DNA of 64,000 bases, taken from positions 62,001 to 126,000 of the forward strand of contig JAFAYI010000029.1 of the NCBI GenBank assembly GCA_019240475.1, in the 5' to 3' direction. The notes under the pieces were generated by a model, which saw only the letters and a list, made by a program, of their open reading frames with translations, did not search any database and had not been told where the DNA came from. Below, in pieces: positions 8,080 to 17,710 of this stretch (position 1 is the stretch's first letter; each line of letters starts with the position of its first letter). Origin of the DNA: Acidobacteriaceae bacterium (GTDB lineage Bacteria; Acidobacteriota; Terriglobia; Bryobacterales; Bryobacteraceae). Made by a program: the position numbers and the translations under genes.

Positions 8080-9537
8080 TTAACTCTGAGGGAGTTTGCT
8101 GATGTCCCAGCCGCCGCCAAGCGCCTTAATCAGGGCGACACTCGAATCCATCCTTCTCCGTAGAATGTCGGCCTCTGTACGCTGATTGGTGAGCGCTATG
8201 CTCTGCGCGGTGATCACTTCGAGATAAGTCACCAAGCCGCCTTTATAGCGATTCAGCGAAAGCTGCAAAGAATTCTCCGCGGCCACGGTAGCTTCGTGCT
8301 GCTTGGCGGACTCTTGTTCCAGGATGCGGAGCGTTGAAAGATTATCTTCCACCTCCTGAAAAGCGGTCAGCGCCGTTTGGCGATAGTTTGCCACTTGCGC
8401 GTCGTAGGCGGCTTCGGTGATCTGCACCTGGGCGCGCCGGCGCCCAAAGTCGAAAATAGTTTGGGTGAGCTGTGGCCCGAGAGACCAGAAGCGGCTGGGC
8501 CAAGTGAACCAATCGACGATGCTGCCGCTTTGCAAGCCGCCCTGAGCGGTAATCATCAAATCCGGAAAGAAGGCCGCTTTGGCGGCGCCCACCTGTTCAT
8601 TGGCAGCAGCCACCTGGCGTTCGGCTGTCGCGATGTCGGGCCTACGTTCCAGAAGGTGGGATGGAACGCCGACCGGGATGCCGGGCGGATTTTCCGTCAG
8701 TGGGTTCAGCGGAAGCTTGAAAGACTCCGGCGGCTTGCCGATCAGCACGGCGATTGCGTGCTCATATTGCGCTCGCGCCACCGTGACATCTATGTCCTGC
8801 GCCTGCGCGGTATCGAGCTGCGTTTGCGCCTGCGCTACCTCCGCCTTCGACGCGACGCCGCCCTCATAACGATTGCTGGTCAATTGCAAAGCTTTCTCAT
8901 ACGCAACAACCGTGTCATCGAGAATGCGTTTCTGCAGATCGAGGCTGCGGGCTTCAAAATAATCGACAGCGAGTTCGCTCTCTAATTCCAGCTTGGCGTT
9001 CGCCAGATCGGCTGCCGAGGCTTGAAACTGCGCGCGGGATGCCGCAATGGCTCGTCGAATTCGCCCCCAGAAATCGGCGTCATAGGAGACCGATATAGGA
9101 AGAACAAAGTTGCTGTATTGATAACCGTTCAGGCCGGTGGGGCTGTTTCCGGAGATGCGATTGGTCGTAATTTGCGCCCCGGCGCCCACGGTCGGAAACA
9201 ATCCCGCGCGATTCAGGGCCACGCTGGCGCGCGCCTGGCGGAAATTCGCCTCGGCAACTTTCAAGCTCTGGTTCGCCGGTCCAACTTGCTCGGCCAGTGC
9301 GTTCAATTGCGGGTCCTGAAACAACTCCCACCAGGCGCCGCGAATCGCCGAATCGCTGGGTTGCGCCTGTTTCCAACCGTCCGCTTCCTTGAAGTTGGCG
9401 GGCGGCTGCTCGCTGTAGGCGGGCGCGGCAGGCGTCGAGGGCTTGGCGTACTTGGGACCCGGAGTGCAGCTTGCAAGCAGGACCGCTAGGCCGGCGGCCA
9501 CTAAAGAGACACGGAGGGAAAGTGCTTTGGAATGCAT
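8080..9537 (-). CDS. RND efflux outer-membrane lipoprotein (NodT/OprM family)
   Basis: This is a TolC-like outer-membrane channel of about 485 residues. The chosen ATG (9537) gives a lipoprotein signal M-H-S-K-A-L ... L-L-A-S-C24, a proper lipobox. An ATG-like start 11 codons upstream would add a non-signal extension. Two OEP repeats are recognisable: E-A-N-F-R-Q-A-R-A-S-V-A near 110-125, and R-R-P-D-I-A-T-A-E-R-Q-V-A-A-A-N in the second half. It is the last gene of the RND operon, 38 bp after the adaptor gene, and completes the tripartite pump. Confidence 0.93.
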   Translation of the reverse strand: MHSKALSLRVSLVAAGLAVLLASCTPGPKYAKPSTPAAPAYSEQPPANFKEADGWKQAQPSDSAIRGAWWELFQDPQLNALAEQVGPANQSLKVAEANFRQARASVALNRAGLFPTVGAGAQITTNRISGNSPTGLNGYQYSNFVLPISVSYDADFWGRIRRAIAASRAQFQASAADLANAKLELESELAVDYFEARSLDLQKRILDDTVVAYEKALQLTSNRYEGGVASKAEVAQAQTQLDTAQAQDIDVTVARAQYEHAIAVLIGKPPESFKLPLNPLTENPPGIPVGVPSHLLERRPDIATAERQVAAANEQVGAAKAAFFPDLMITAQGGLQSGSIVDWFTWPSRFWSLGPQLTQTIFDFGRRRAQVQITEAAYDAQVANYRQTALTAFQEVEDNLSTLRILEQESAKQHEATVAAENSLQLSLNRYKGGLVTYLEVITAQSIALTNQRTEADILRRRMDSSVALIKALGGGWDISKLPQS

Positions 9538-9574
9538 AAGGCGCGGCGGTTCTTTCAAGCTACTCGGCACTCCT

Positions 9575-10759
9575 TCAAGCTACCCCGTTGGGAGCGGCGC
9601 CCACTCGCACCGGTTGACCGGGAACGATTGAGTCGCTGGGGTTGACTATGACAGAATCGTTCCGGTTCAGCCCTGAGATTACTTCGACGCTGTCGCCGAA
9701 ATCGCGTCCTATGGCTATCGAGGCCAGTTCGGCGCGCCCGTTGCGCACGACAGCTACGCGCAGGCCTTCAGACCTGAACAAGAGCGCATTCGCGGGAACC
9801 GTGACCGCTTCGACTTTAGACGGCAGTTTCAAGTGCACGGAAACATATGAGCCCGGCAACAATTGGCCCGAGGGATTGCTCACATCCACTTCGACGAGCA
9901 GCGTTCGAGAGGCGGTATCGATTGCGTCGGCGTTGCGAACTATGCGGCCGCGAAATCGCTGGCCGGGAAACTCGGCTAGCGTCAGGAAAGCGTCCACACC
10001 CGGATGGGCCGCGCGCGAATAGGCCTCTGGCACGTTGACGTATACGCGAAGGGTGGAATTCGAGGCGAGATGAAAGAGTTCCTTGCCGGCGGCATTGGCG
10101 TCCGCATCCACGAGCGCGCCGACATCGACGTTGCGGGCTGTGATGACGCCATCGAAAGGAGCGAAGACTTTTTCGTAGGCGACTAATTGCTCCAGGCGCG
10201 CGACATTGGCCTGGGCCGAGTTCATCGTCGCGGTCTGCGCGGCGGCGGCTTGAACAGCATTGTCGACATCCTGCTTGGAGACAGAATCGGTCTTGAAAAG
10301 GTTCTCATAGCGCTCGGCGGTTATCTGGGCCAGCTTCAGGTTGGCTTGGTCGGTGGCGAGGTTCGCTCGGGCCTGCTGAAGCTGCTGATCGATTTCAGGC
10401 GCCTCGATCTCCGCCAGCAGTTGTCCTTTCTTCACGCGAGCGCCGATGTCGACATGCCAGGCCTTCAAGTAGCCGCTTGAGCGCGCCCAGATTGGCGTAT
10501 CGATAAACGCCTGCATGTTGCCCGGCAGCACTATTTCTTCCGCTCCGGCGCTGGGCGTGGGATGAACCACCGCGACGGTGGGGACGGAGCTTGTCACCGT
10601 CTCCCGCTCCAGAGCCGTATTGGCGCGAGCACGGGCGGTCACGCCCGCGAAGATCAGGCAGCCAAGCACGACGGCGGCCGCCAACGCCGCGAGTAGCAAT
10701 CCGCGTGCGGCGCGCGGCGAAGTCTGACGAACGTCTGCGGTGGTTTCAATGGTAGTCAT
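9575..10759 (-). CDS. RND efflux periplasmic adaptor (HlyD/MFP family)
   Basis: This 394-residue adaptor starts at the ATG that overlaps the permease stop in an ATGA (10759-10756), so it is translationally coupled. It has one N-terminal membrane anchor (about 20-42). The barrel-sandwich hybrid half G-Y-L-K-A-W-H-V-D-I-G-A-R-V-K-K-G-Q-L-L carries the usual lipoyl-like turn. Next come an alpha-hairpin and a second half with F-A-P-F-D-G-V-I-T-A-R. The C-terminal beta-barrel and membrane-proximal domains are present. It bridges the inner-membrane permease and the OprM-like channel encoded on either side. Confidence 0.94.
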   Translation of the reverse strand: MTTIETTADVRQTSPRAARGLLLAALAAAVVLGCLIFAGVTARARANTALERETVTSSVPTVAVVHPTPSAGAEEIVLPGNMQAFIDTPIWARSSGYLKAWHVDIGARVKKGQLLAEIEAPEIDQQLQQARANLATDQANLKLAQITAERYENLFKTDSVSKQDVDNAVQAAAAQTATMNSAQANVARLEQLVAYEKVFAPFDGVITARNVDVGALVDADANAAGKELFHLASNSTLRVYVNVPEAYSRAAHPGVDAFLTLAEFPGQRFRGRIVRNADAIDTASRTLLVEVDVSNPSGQLLPGSYVSVHLKLPSKVEAVTVPANALLFRSEGLRVAVVRNGRAELASIAIGRDFGDSVEVISGLNRNDSVIVNPSDSIVPGQPVRVGAAPNGVA

Positions 10760-13700
10760 ACGTGAACGGGTGAATCGGTTTTCAGATTGGTTGCGCCCGC
10801 AGGCTCCGCTCGGCGGCCGCCGTGCAGGAGGCTGAAGACGGAAGGCACAAAGAACAGAGTTGCCACAGTGGCGCAAAGCAGCCCGCCAATTACCGCACGG
10901 CCCAATGGCGCATTCTGCTCTCCCCCTTCGCCCAGCCCCAAAGCCATCGGGATCATGCCGATAATCATGGCCAGCGCTGTCATCAGGACGGGGCGGAAGC
11001 GGGTCGAGCCTGCCTCAAGCGCGGCCTCGATGGGGCTGCCATGTCCGGCAAGCCGCTCCTTTGCGAAACTCACCACGAGGATGCTGTTCGCGGTCGCGAC
11101 GCCCATGCACATGATGGCGCCCATTAGGGCTGGAACGCTGATCGTGGTGTGCGTCAGGAACAGGAACAGAACGATTCCAGCAAGCGCGGCGGGCAGCGCC
11201 GTGATGATAATGAACGGATCGAGCCACGATTGAAAATTGACGACGATGAGCAGATAAACCAGAACAATAGCCCCGGCCAACCCACCCAGGAGCCCGATGA
11301 AGGACTGATGCATGGTTTCTACCTGGCCGCGAAGAATAAGCTGTGAGCCCCGCGGAAGATACTTGCGATTGCTATCGATGACTTTGTTAATGCCCGCGCC
11401 CACGCTGCCCAGGTCGGTTCCCTGCACGGAGCCGTAAATATCCACCGTACGCCGAATGTTGTAATGCGTCAAAACCGCGGGCTCGTTTTCACGGCTGATA
11501 TCGGCTAAATCGCTCAAGATTTCGGGCTGCTTCAGAGCCGCGCCGCTAATGGGGATATTGCGCAGGTCCTGAATCGTTTGTATGTTGTACTGCGGGGTTT
11601 GCGCGACTAAGTTATAACTAACTCCGTTTTGCGGATTCAGCCAAAATGTTGGCTGTGTTTGGAAACTGCCGCTTAGCGAAGTTAGTAAGTTTCGGGCCAG
11701 GTCGATCTGCGCCAGGCCGCTCTCGGCAGCCTTGGTCCGGTCTACCTGAATATGTAGCTTAGGGCCATCGAAAACCTGATGAATGTGTAGATCCACCGCG
11801 CCCGGAACCCGCTGGAGCTGTGGCAAAATGCGGTCGGCGAAGGTCCGGCTCGATTGAACGTCGTTTCCGGCGATCTGGAGGTCGATGGGCGCCGGCAATC
11901 CGAAGTTCAAAATTTGAGTGACGATATCAGCGGGGAGGAAATAAAAAGTCGTCCCGGGAAACTGCTTTGGAAGATTGCTTCGAAGCGCGCGGATGTATTC
12001 GTTGGTAGGCCGGTGCTTCTCGTTGAGGGTGACTAGAATGTCGCCATCGGCCGTTCCTATTTGACCGGAATTGCTGTACGAGAGATTGATCTGGCTGTAG
12101 GGAAGGCCGATATTGTCGAGTACGGTGCCCAGTTCGTTGGCCGGGACCTGCCTCCGAATCGCATTGTCAACCAGGTTGCAGAGGCGGGCCATTTCTTCGA
12201 TGCGAGTTCCCGTCTTCGCGCGCACATGCAGTTCGAATTGGCCGGTATCGCTCGACGGAAAGAAATCCTGGCCTAAGACCGGCACAAGCACTAGAGCGCA
12301 AAAGCAGGCGGCCAGAAATATCGGCGCAAAGGTTTTTCGCCGGTAGATTAGCGTGGTCAAGACCGCTTGATACTGCGTTCGAACTCGCTCGAAGCCTCTC
12401 TCAAAACCGCGTTGGAACAGGACGAGTGGATTGCGCGCAATCGATGTGTGCGCCTTGACCCGCAGCAGATACATGGCGAGTGTGGGCACGAGCGTCCGCG
12501 ACAGCACGTAGGATCCGAGCATGGCGAACACTACCGACTCGGCCAGCGGCACGAACAAATATTTCGCAACCCCGCTCAGAAAGAACATGGGAAGAAAGAC
12601 AATGCATATGCAGAGGGTCGAGACGAGCGCCGGGACCGAGATCTGGGCCGCCCCTTCCAGAATGGCGTCGCGGAGCGAGTGCCCCTCTTCGAGATACCGA
12701 TCGATATTCTCGATCGTGACCGTTGCGTCGTCTACCAGGATGCCGACGGCAAGCGCCAAGCCGCCGAGCGTCATGATGTTGATGGTCTCGTGAAGCGCGC
12801 TGAGCACGATGACCGAAGTCAGGATCGAAAGCGGGATGGAAATACTGATGATGAGCGTGCTGCGCCAATTTCCAAGGAACAATAGAATCATCAGCCCCGT
12901 CAAGCAAGCTGCGATGATGGCCTCTCGGATAACACCGTTAATGGCGGCGCGTACGAAAACAGATTGGTCCGCCAGCGGTTGAATTCTAAGCTGCGGTGGA
13001 AGCGTGGCCTCCACGCGCGGCAGCAGATCCTTGATGCCTTGCACGACGTCTAGCGTGGAAGCGCTGCCGGCTTTTAATATGCTTACGAGAACGCCGCGCT
13101 GGCCGTCGCGCCGGATGATGTTGGTCTGCGGCGCGAATCCATTACGAACGTTGGCGACGTCCCGCACGTAAATCGTTGAATTGCCCACCACCTTAACCGG
13201 GAAATCGTTGATCTCGCCGATGCGCTTGGGACTGTAGTTCATGTCCACGTCGTACTCGAACTGACCGATTTTTGCGGTTCCGGATGGAAGCAGAAGATTT
13301 TGATTGGCGATAGCCGTGACCACGTCGAACGGCGAAAGCCCTTTGGCCTGAAGCGCGGATTGGCCTAGGTCCACCATCACTTGGCGCTGTTTGCCGCCGT
13401 ACGGGTACGGGACCACGGCGCCCGGCACCGTAACGAGCTGCGTGCGCAGAAAGTTAAGCGCGATATCGTTCAGATCCTGCTCCTGCAAGCCTTTGCCCGA
13501 AAGCGCGAGCTGCAGGATCGGGACGCTCGACGCGCTATAGGTAAGGACAATCGGCGGCGTAATGCCGGCTGGCATCTGCTTCAAAATGGTTTGCGAAACT
13601 GCGGTGACCTGCGCGACCCCGGTAGTGACGTTCGCATACGGCTGAAGAAAAACTTTGACGACCGCTGTTCCGTTCAGCGTGGTGGATTCGATGTGCTCGA

Positions 13701-13932
13701 TATCGTTGACCGTTGTCGTGAGGACCCGCTCATAGACCGAAGTGATCCGTCCTTCAAACTCCTGCGGGTTCAGCCCGTTATATGTCCAGATAATCGAAAT
13801 GACAGGAATGTTGATGCTTGGGAAGATATCCGTAGGGGTGCGCAGGATGACGATCGGGGCGACCAACAAGATCAGCAGCGCAAGTACTAGAAATGTATAA
13901 GGACGGTTCAGCGCAACTCTGACAATCCACAC
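10756..13932 (-). CDS. RND multidrug/solute efflux permease (HAE1-type)
   Basis: This is a 1058-residue inner-membrane pump read from GTG at 13932-13930, giving V-W-I-V-R-V-A-L-N-R-P, with GGAG four bases upstream. An in-frame ATG 46 codons earlier would extend it through the divergent promoter region and is unlikely. The AcrB-type layout is complete: TM1 after N-R-P, a large periplasmic loop, TM2-6 with the proton-relay pair in G-I-L-V-D-D-A-T-V, then a second loop and TM8-12. The nearby adaptor, outer-membrane channel and divergent TetR gene indicate a drug or toxic-compound exporter. Substrate is not predictable. Confidence 0.95.
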   Translation of the reverse strand: MWIVRVALNRPYTFLVLALLILLVAPIVILRTPTDIFPSINIPVISIIWTYNGLNPQEFEGRITSVYERVLTTTVNDIEHIESTTLNGTAVVKVFLQPYANVTTGVAQVTAVSQTILKQMPAGITPPIVLTYSASSVPILQLALSGKGLQEQDLNDIALNFLRTQLVTVPGAVVPYPYGGKQRQVMVDLGQSALQAKGLSPFDVVTAIANQNLLLPSGTAKIGQFEYDVDMNYSPKRIGEINDFPVKVVGNSTIYVRDVANVRNGFAPQTNIIRRDGQRGVLVSILKAGSASTLDVVQGIKDLLPRVEATLPPQLRIQPLADQSVFVRAAINGVIREAIIAACLTGLMILLFLGNWRSTLIISISIPLSILTSVIVLSALHETINIMTLGGLALAVGILVDDATVTIENIDRYLEEGHSLRDAILEGAAQISVPALVSTLCICIVFLPMFFLSGVAKYLFVPLAESVVFAMLGSYVLSRTLVPTLAMYLLRVKAHTSIARNPLVLFQRGFERGFERVRTQYQAVLTTLIYRRKTFAPIFLAACFCALVLVPVLGQDFFPSSDTGQFELHVRAKTGTRIEEMARLCNLVDNAIRRQVPANELGTVLDNIGLPYSQINLSYSNSGQIGTADGDILVTLNEKHRPTNEYIRALRSNLPKQFPGTTFYFLPADIVTQILNFGLPAPIDLQIAGNDVQSSRTFADRILPQLQRVPGAVDLHIHQVFDGPKLHIQVDRTKAAESGLAQIDLARNLLTSLSGSFQTQPTFWLNPQNGVSYNLVAQTPQYNIQTIQDLRNIPISGAALKQPEILSDLADISRENEPAVLTHYNIRRTVDIYGSVQGTDLGSVGAGINKVIDSNRKYLPRGSQLILRGQVETMHQSFIGLLGGLAGAIVLVYLLIVVNFQSWLDPFIIITALPAALAGIVLFLFLTHTTISVPALMGAIMCMGVATANSILVVSFAKERLAGHGSPIEAALEAGSTRFRPVLMTALAMIIGMIPMALGLGEGGEQNAPLGRAVIGGLLCATVATLFFVPSVFSLLHGGRRAEPAGATNLKTDSPVHV

Positions 13933-13950
13933 ATCTCTCCGATGATATTG

Positions 13951-13968
13951 CGAGACTGAAAAGTTTCG
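13951..13968. promoter_or_regulatory. Candidate TetR operator 1 (imperfect palindrome)
   Basis: CGAGACT-GAAA-AGTTTCG matches in six of seven arm positions. It lies 19 bp upstream of the RND permease start, between the divergent genes. Its placement fits a repressor site for the neighbouring TetR protein. Confidence 0.4.
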
Positions 13969-13988
13969 AAAATGTGCAGTCCCGGAAA

Positions 13989-14006
13989 CTCCTGGCGCAT
14001 CAGGAG
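13989..14006. promoter_or_regulatory. Candidate TetR operator 2 (perfect 6-bp arms)
   Basis: CTCCTG-GCGCAT-CAGGAG is a perfect inverted repeat 23 bp upstream of the preferred tetR start. It would fall inside the coding region if the upstream ATG at 13972 were used, a mild argument for the GTG start at 14029. Confidence 0.4.
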
Positions 14007-14028
14007 AAGAGAAAGGCGGTTTATAGCG

Positions 14029-14658
14029 GTGACGGCATTGGTTCGAGAGCCAATCGAGACTCACAGGCAAGACGACGACCCGCGGCAGCGCGCCCGTGGG
14101 CGCCCACGGGACGAAGTGGCGCGCAAACGGATCTTGGAAGCCGCGCTCGAATTGGTGGAAGAGCTAGGGTTCGCCGCCATCACCACGGACGCGATCGCGG
14201 AGCGCGCTGGCGCGAGCAAGGCGACCATCTATCGTTGGTGGCCGAACAAGGCTGCCGTGCTCATCGAGGCGCTGCGCGAAGCGGTGGCGCAGGAAACGCC
14301 CTTCCCGGATACCGGGAGCTTGCGTGAAGATGTGCGAATTCAGTTACGGGACTTCATAAAGCTACTCACGGGGCGGCGCGGCCGCCTGTTCAAAGCGCTG
14401 GTAGCGGCCGCACAGAACGATCTGGAACTGGCGGCGACGTTTCGCGCGGTGTGGATGGCCCCCCGCCGCGCGGTCGCCAAAGCCGGCCTGGAACGCCACC
14501 GGGGGCGCGAGTTGAAGAAGGATGCAGATTTAGATTTGATTATGGATGCGCTCTACGGGCCTCTGTATTTCCGCCTGTTGGCGGGACATCGCTCGCTGAC
14601 AGAAAAACTCGCCGATGAACTGGCGGATACTGTGTTGGAAGGCATTCGTAAGCGTTAG
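14029..14658 (+). CDS. TetR/AcrR-family transcriptional regulator
   Basis: The product is about 209 residues from GTG at 14029; an ATG at 13972 would give 228. After a disordered R-G-R-P-R leader, the TetR N-terminal HTH is clear: A-R-K-R-I-L-E-A-A-L-E-L-V, then T-T-D-A-I-A-E-R-A-G-A-S-K-A-T-I-Y-R-W-W. The C-terminal half resembles the TetR_C_11-type ligand domain. It is divergent from the RND operon with under 100 bp between them and two palindromes in that gap, so ligand-relieved repression of the pump and autoregulation are likely inferences. Confidence 0.92.
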   Translation: MTALVREPIETHRQDDDPRQRARGRPRDEVARKRILEAALELVEELGFAAITTDAIAERAGASKATIYRWWPNKAAVLIEALREAVAQETPFPDTGSLREDVRIQLRDFIKLLTGRRGRLFKALVAAAQNDLELAATFRAVWMAPRRAVAKAGLERHRGRELKKDADLDLIMDALYGPLYFRLLAGHRSLTEKLADELADTVLEGIRKR

Positions 14659-14706
14659 AATCGGTACAGTGCCGAAACCGGAGAAGTTCGGCGGATGGAG
14701 GCAATG

Positions 14707-15201
14707 ATGATCGTATGCTCCCGGTGCGGGGCCGCGATGAACGATTCGGCGCGGTTCTGCAGTGCTTGCGGCGCAAACAGTGCTCCCGCCACCCAGTACA
14801 GCGTCCCCATTCAGCAGCCCTATTTCGCAGCCTCGCCTCATCATCCCGCTTCCAAGGGGTTGGGCCAAGTCTTCGGGCTTGATCCCCGTATCGCCTTTCT
14901 CGCGTTCGTGGTGGATTTCATGCTGTTCAGCGGAGGCGCTCTGAGCGTCGCCGCATCCGTGGGCTTAAGCCTGCCGGTTCTATTCTTCATTTCTCTGATA
15001 GCCGGCGTTGCGCTCGGATCGCTCACCTACAAGGCGCAGATGAGCTGGTACGGAGATGACCGCGATTCGGCTCTGATCAAGGGCGGCATCGTGGGTCTGC
15101 TAACGGCGATTCCGGTCGGTATTCCGGCCTTGGTCTGGCTCCCGTCCGGCATTCTCGGCTGGCTTCACAATCGACGAAAGCAGCTAGTCTCGCAGAGTTA
15201 A
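14707..15201 (+). CDS. Zinc-ribbon membrane protein
   Basis: This roughly 164-residue protein opens with a double-CxxC zinc ribbon (C-S-R-C-G ... F-C-S-A-C-G, residues 4-22). A Pro/Ala-rich linker follows, then three hydrophobic segments. The start among in-frame ATGs at 14695, 14704 and 14707 is ambiguous; GGAGG at 14697-14701 gives the best spacing to 14707. The function is unknown; such zinc-ribbon-plus-TM proteins are common and poorly characterised. Its stop overlaps that of the convergent metalloprotease gene in a shared TTAA. Confidence 0.75.
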   Translation: MIVCSRCGAAMNDSARFCSACGANSAPATQYSVPIQQPYFAASPHHPASKGLGQVFGLDPRIAFLAFVVDFMLFSGGALSVAASVGLSLPVLFFISLIAGVALGSLTYKAQMSWYGDDRDSALIKGGIVGLLTAIPVGIPALVWLPSGILGWLHNRRKQLVSQS

Positions 15202-17645
15202 TTCCACGGTTGGCCGAATGCGGGCTCTTCATCGCCGATCGGTTGGCCGGGCGGAGGCTCCTCGATCTTCGGCAGCTCGAGCTGCTTGGGATCGCGTTCA
15301 AAAGCCGCAATGAGCTGAGCCGCATAAGCGTCGGGATGTCCGGCGAGCAGCGCGGCTTTCACACTTGCGATTTCCGTCATAGCGATGGAGCGCACCTCCG
15401 TCGAAGCGCTTGGGTCGGCAGCCAAACCGAGCAGATGTATCAGCACTACATGCTTGGTTATACGAGCCGTTTGTCCCGCGAGCCCGCCCGGATCGGGCTT
15501 CTGCCACGTTGTTTTAAGCAGCGTAGCGATCACTTCCTCCAGGCCGGGGTTTGCCTCCTCTTCGGCGTGATACTGCACCAGGCGCGCGGCGCGCTGAGCA
15601 TTCAGTACAAGGGCTACCGTCAACTCGCTAGCGGCCTCCGCGGCCGAAAGCGGATCGAAGGTCACGCCTGTCTTCGATGGAAACGTTTCGCGAGTACGCG
15701 GGTAGCCAGGCGGACGCGGCGGAATCAATCTGAGAATTCGCTCGGGAATCGTCAAGGCGTCGGGATCGATGGTCGCAAGCAAAGCATGGAGCGCCCGCCG
15801 CTGTTCCGCTGCGGCGACAACCTGCGTGATCGGCTGCGCGTCCCCGCGCACTGCATAGGTGTACTCATTCCCGCCGAGAACCTTGCTGGCCGCCTCCGTC
15901 TGATAGCGATGAAGAAAGTAGAGCGGCGCCAGAACTTCTTCGAGCGTCGCCATGGGCGCGCCTTCCGGAATGTTGTTCGCTCCGAAACGCGAAAGCGCCG
16001 CGGCGCGAATCTTCATCATGCGGTTCAACTCATCTACCGCGTTCGGGCCGTTGTCCCACAGGTGCGAGCGCGGATGCGCGCCTCCCGGCGGCCGGCTATC
16101 GGAATCTGTAATAAAGGTCAGTCCACGATGAGCCGCATCGGTGATGATTTTGTCCAGCGCGGCGTGCTCATCCTCTCCGGGCGCGAACTCGGAATAGCCC
16201 CATCTGATCGCCGCTTTGTCCCAGGCGCCGATTCCGGTCGAGTAAGCATGCGAAAGATCGATCGTGTTGTTCGCGCCTAGCTCAATCCAGGGTCCGGGGT
16301 AATCCATCACCGAAGCGCGCTCGTGCGTGCTGGCAAGAAAGTTGTGTTCCAGGCCCAGCGTATGGCCTACTTCGTGAGCCGCGAGTTGCCGCAACCGTGC
16401 GTAAACCGCATCGGTTAGCGGCTTTGTGTCGGCATGGCCGGGAACATACGGCGCCATGATCCCTTCAAATATGAGGTAGTCCTGGTGAGATCGCAACGAC
16501 CCTAGGGTCACGATGCCCTTGATGATTTCGCCTGTGCGCGGATCGAGCAATGAGTTCCCATAAGACCAGCCGCGCGTAGAGCGATGGACCCATTGGATGA
16601 CGTTATAGCGAACGTCCATGGGATCGGCGTCGGCAGGCAGCACTCGAACCTGAAATGCGTTTCGGAATCCGGCCGCTTCGAACGCCTGGTTCCACCAGCT
16701 TGCGCCTTCTATCAATGCGGAGCGCACGGGCTCGGGGGCGCCGGGATCGACGTAATAGACAAGCGGCTCGACCGGATCGCTAATGTCGGCGCTCGGGTCT
16801 TTCTTCACGAGGCGATGGCGCGCGATGTAGCGTCGCACGACAGGCTGATCGACAGGCGAAGAGAAGTCCATGAAATCGGTTGAAAAGAATCCTGCCCGAG
16901 GATCCTGCGCGCGCGGTTTGTATCCGGGCTCGGGCAGCGCCACGAATGATTGGTGTTCGCGCACAGTCACGGCGTCGGGCGCCGGCGTTACTGCACGGAT
17001 AAACTCGCCGGAAGGCTGCCCTGTTAAGGTCACGGTAGTCTCGATCTCGCTGTTCTTCGGGAAACCTTTGGTCAGTTCCAGATCGAAGACGGAGCGCTTG
17101 GGGTCTTCGCGATAGTCGCCTTGCTTCTGGCGGCGTAACTGTTCCCCCACGCCTGCCGCGTCTCGCAAAAAGAAATCGGTCGCGTCCACCAGCACGCGCG
17201 AGCCTTCTTCGGCAGCCACTTCGAATCCCCACAGTGTCGAGCGCGCGAACGAATCGCGTTCGGCCCGCTTCTCCGCCGGATCCGCATGCGTAGCGCGGAA
17301 ATCGTAGTTCGATTCGATCAGCAAAATGCGCGGGCCGGAACGTTCGAATTGCACGACTTGCGGCTGGTTCATGGCCCCCCGATCGAGCCCCAGGTCGTTT
17401 GAACCCACGCCGGCCGAAAGCGCCGTTATGTAGAGAAACTCCTGGTGGAAGCGGCTGATCTCAAGCCACATCTTTCCTGAGCGCTCGTCCCAATACAGCG
17501 GAAAGAAACCGTCGATCTTTCGGGCCGTCGCAATGCGCTCCGCGTAGCTGTGCGGCTCGGGCGCGGAAGACGTCTGCCCGGCAGCGAGGCTTAGAGATGT
17601 CAGCAACAGAGTCAGCAACAGAAGAGCGAACGGGTGTCTCGGCAC
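15198..17645 (-). CDS. Secreted zinc metalloprotease, DUF5117/DUF4953 type
   Basis: The product is about 815 residues, read from GTG at 17645 (a TTG eight codons upstream is possible). A signal peptide (R-H-P-F-A-L-L-L-L ... L-A-A-G) precedes a long N-terminal domain with the G-F-F-P-L-Y-W-D-E region. The metzincin-like catalytic site H-E-V-G-H-T-L-G-L-E-H lies near residue 425, three His plus the catalytic Glu. A helical C-terminal region follows. These large secreted proteases are frequent in Acidobacteriota and Bacteroidota and presumably digest extracellular protein; substrate is unknown. Length is normal. It converges with the zinc-ribbon gene. Confidence 0.9.
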   Translation of the reverse strand: MPRHPFALLLLTLLLTSLSLAAGQTSSAPEPHSYAERIATARKIDGFFPLYWDERSGKMWLEISRFHQEFLYITALSAGVGSNDLGLDRGAMNQPQVVQFERSGPRILLIESNYDFRATHADPAEKRAERDSFARSTLWGFEVAAEEGSRVLVDATDFFLRDAAGVGEQLRRQKQGDYREDPKRSVFDLELTKGFPKNSEIETTVTLTGQPSGEFIRAVTPAPDAVTVREHQSFVALPEPGYKPRAQDPRAGFFSTDFMDFSSPVDQPVVRRYIARHRLVKKDPSADISDPVEPLVYYVDPGAPEPVRSALIEGASWWNQAFEAAGFRNAFQVRVLPADADPMDVRYNVIQWVHRSTRGWSYGNSLLDPRTGEIIKGIVTLGSLRSHQDYLIFEGIMAPYVPGHADTKPLTDAVYARLRQLAAHEVGHTLGLEHNFLASTHERASVMDYPGPWIELGANNTIDLSHAYSTGIGAWDKAAIRWGYSEFAPGEDEHAALDKIITDAAHRGLTFITDSDSRPPGGAHPRSHLWDNGPNAVDELNRMMKIRAAALSRFGANNIPEGAPMATLEEVLAPLYFLHRYQTEAASKVLGGNEYTYAVRGDAQPITQVVAAAEQRRALHALLATIDPDALTIPERILRLIPPRPPGYPRTRETFPSKTGVTFDPLSAAEAASELTVALVLNAQRAARLVQYHAEEEANPGLEEVIATLLKTTWQKPDPGGLAGQTARITKHVVLIHLLGLAADPSASTEVRSIAMTEIASVKAALLAGHPDAYAAQLIAAFERDPKQLELPKIEEPPPGQPIGDEEPAFGQPWN

Positions 17646-17710
17646 GGGGTTATTGTCGCAAGTCGGCAAGGAAAGTTGAACGTCCGCGCCAGTAAGCTAC
17701 ACTACGAACG

